Positions 23,552 to 24,779 of a stretch of 24,779 bases of DNA are shown in pieces. Every line of letters begins with the position of its first letter. Within the stretch, counting starts at the first letter, position 1. The notes below the pieces were generated by a model that saw only the letters and a list, made by a program, of their open reading frames with translations, was not told the origin of the DNA and did no database searches. Position numbers and translations under genes: made by a program. The DNA comes from Anaerolineales bacterium (GTDB taxonomy: Bacteria > Chloroflexota > Anaerolineae > Anaerolineales > Villigracilaceae): the NCBI GenBank assembly GCA_025938055.1, contig JAICQC010000017.1, positions 1 to 24,779 on the forward strand, in the 5' to 3' direction.

Positions 23552-24672
23552 TAATCGGCCGCTACCTTTTCCAACAATGCCAGTGTGTTTTTCGCGCACA
23601 AATCCCAGGTGAACAGACTGGAGCGCTGCAAGCCTTTACGGGAAAGTGTTTCGCGCACCTGCAAGTTAGAGATGATCTGGGCAATACCATTCGCAATCGA
23701 TTCGGTGTCGGAAGGGTCCATCAGGATTGCCGCGTCGCCCGCAATTTCCTTTAACCCGTTAACATTCGATGTCAGGATGGGTGTGCCACATGCCATGGCT
23801 TCGGTGAGCGGAATAGGAAACGCCTCGAGATTGGATGGATATAGATAAAGGCTGGCGAGGCTGAAAACAGCAGGCATATCCACCTGTTCTATCCAGCCGG
23901 GGAACAGAATATCCTTCCCATAACCATCTGCCGGGATGGCGTACTCATTCCTGAACAAGTGGCAATCCTTGCCACCGACAATGAGTTTATGTGGGGTAGC
24001 GGTTTGTTTATGATAGCGAGCGAATGCTTTAAATACTTGCCCGAGATTTTTTCGATGATCCCCGTTTCGTTTCGTGAGCGTAAGAATAAAATTCTCCGGA
24101 AGGTTATAACGCAGCTTTACTCTATTCAATTCGTCAGCATCCGTGACGCGTTTGAAATGCCGGGCTGGAGCAAAATAGATGGTTTGCACTTTGCCTGCAG
24201 GTAGGTTCATGATCCGATTGAAATTGTCAGTGGTCTCCTGGGAGACCGAGATCACTGCTGATGTTTTTTTGAAATATAACGGCAGCATCATTTTCATGTA
24301 CTTCACGTCCCACCAGGGGTAATACTGTGCCTGCTCAGGGATTAACCAGTCCGCGCCATGCACTACCATGACCGCTTTGCATGGCGCCAAAAGAGGCGCC
24401 GTGAATTTGGGATGGAAAATGACATCGATATTTTCCCGGAGACACGCACTCGGGACAGCGATTTGATCCCAGTATGCCTTGTTCGAACCTTGTACCCATT
24501 GCTCTTTCACATTGGCGTGGTGCGAGAACAGCCCAATATTGGATGGGTTGGGATAGAACAAAAAATATTCGTTTTTCTGATCGAGAAGCAGGAGTTCCTT
24601 GACGATATTTCGCGTGTATACACCAACCCCACCTTTTTCGTCAATCGAACGCAGCATGACGCCAATGCGCAT
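23551..24672 (-). CDS. GT4 family glycosyltransferase (mannosyltransferase-like)
   Basis: A 373-residue GT-B enzyme. The start MRIGVMLRSIDEKGGVGVYTRNI has the GGVGVY loop typical of GT4 enzymes, and DVIFHPKFTAPL and VVHGADWLIP follow in the N-terminal domain. FILTLTKRNGDHRKNLGQVFKAF (195-217) opens the C-terminal domain, and NLEAFPIPLTEAMACG (281-296) holds the EX7E motif (E283 and E291). The layout resembles mtfB-like mannosyltransferases of O-antigen clusters, but the donor is not proved. ATG 24672 has no Shine-Dalgarno (the bases before it are pyrimidine-rich on this strand). A partial upstream frame ends 44 nt before it. Confidence 0.92.
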   Translation of the reverse strand: MRIGVMLRSIDEKGGVGVYTRNIVKELLLLDQKNEYFLFYPNPSNIGLFSHHANVKEQWVQGSNKAYWDQIAVPSACLRENIDVIFHPKFTAPLLAPCKAVMVVHGADWLIPEQAQYYPWWDVKYMKMMLPLYFKKTSAVISVSQETTDNFNRIMNLPAGKVQTIYFAPARHFKRVTDADELNRVKLRYNLPENFILTLTKRNGDHRKNLGQVFKAFARYHKQTATPHKLIVGGKDCHLFRNEYAIPADGYGKDILFPGWIEQVDMPAVFSLASLYLYPSNLEAFPIPLTEAMACGTPILTSNVNGLKEIAGDAAILMDPSDTESIANGIAQIISNLQVRETLSRKGLQRSSLFTWDLCAKNTLALLEKVAAD

Positions 24673-24693
24673 AGTTTACGGGAGGAATGGAAA

Positions 24694-24711
24694 AGGTCAG
24701 TCAGGAGACCT
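24694..24711 (-). terminator. short hairpin with T run, possible weak terminator or attenuator
   Basis: On the minus strand AGGTC (24711-24707) pairs with GACCT (24698-24694) around an 8-nt loop and is followed by TTT. The stem has only five pairs, so it would be weak. It lies between the right-edge frame and the first GT4 gene. Confidence 0.25.
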
Positions 24712-24715
24712 AAGA

Positions 24716-24779
24716 CTACGCTTCTTTTCCATTTTTCTTCAACCTTGGATTTACAACCAGCCAATTTCCGATGGCGAGG
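24716..24779 (-). CDS. possible C-terminal end of an upstream gene (partial)
   Basis: On the minus strand the last 64 bases of the window read 21 codons, LAIGNWLVVNPRLKKNGKEA and a stop at 24716-24718 plus the edge base. The hydrophobic then basic pattern would suit the end of a membrane protein, and the position 44 nt upstream of the GT4 start fits an operon. The stretch is too short to exclude chance, and no function can be given. Confidence 0.3.
   Translation of the reverse strand, partial: LAIGNWLVVNPRLKKNGKEA

Noticed and set aside
1..24779. CRISPR arrays, insertion sequences, integrases or prophage genes
   Set aside because: No regularly spaced repeats, transposase or recombinase motifs were seen in any frame read.

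Overview
The window looks like a chromosomal segment of a free-living bacterium of roughly balanced base composition. The gene families (a YqeC-MocA-type fusion, the methyltransferase family near 9.6-10.3 kb, and tandem GT2 and GT39 glycosyltransferases) remind me of Chloroflexota, perhaps Anaerolineae. That is an inference from family resemblance, not a proven assignment.

Left flank (1-3250). A minus-strand gene running off the left edge joins a YqeC-like P-loop domain to a MobA/MocA-like nucleotidyltransferase domain, and probably serves molybdenum or selenium hydroxylase maturation. Divergent from it, on the plus strand, is a tightly spaced pair of unrecognised genes (1049-2617 and 2620-3057) with winged-helix-like and possibly B3-like segments. 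A tRNA-Arg(TCT) with a good promoter follows (3129-3201). A minus-strand intrinsic terminator (3214-3249) closes the large cluster that converges on the tRNA.

Main region (3313-24672). About 21 kb of minus-strand genes form a cell-surface glycan cluster. In transcription order (right to left) they are: a GT4, a PIG-L deacetylase, a formyltransferase-like protein, a second GT4, a GT39 membrane transferase, a DPM-like GT2, AsnB, a second GT39, a GT2, a Wzx-like flippase, another GT2, a methyltransferase, a NodB-type polysaccharide deacetylase, another GT2, a third GT39, and three tandem paralogous GT2 enzymes. Most junctions are 1-20 nt overlaps or very short gaps, so much of the cluster is probably translated as coupled sub-operons. 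Longer gaps of about 170-210 bp (10338-10506, 13013-13191, 15891-16077, 18951-19157) may hold internal promoters or RNA structures. No intergenic stretch exceeds 300 bp.

How the genes may work together (inference). GT4 and GT2 enzymes would assemble a lipid-linked oligosaccharide on the cytoplasmic face, and the flippase would export it. The DPM-like enzyme would make polyprenyl-phosphate sugars, which the GT39 enzymes use on the outer face. The PIG-L deacetylase next to the formyltransferase suggests replacing an N-acetyl group on an amino sugar with N-formyl. AsnB may amidate a sugar acid, and the methyltransferase and NodB deacetylase would add further decoration. No initiating phosphoglycosyltransferase, Wzy-type polymerase, chain-length regulator or nucleotide-sugar synthesis gene lies in the window, so the pathway must extend beyond it. 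No mobile element or CRISPR array was seen.
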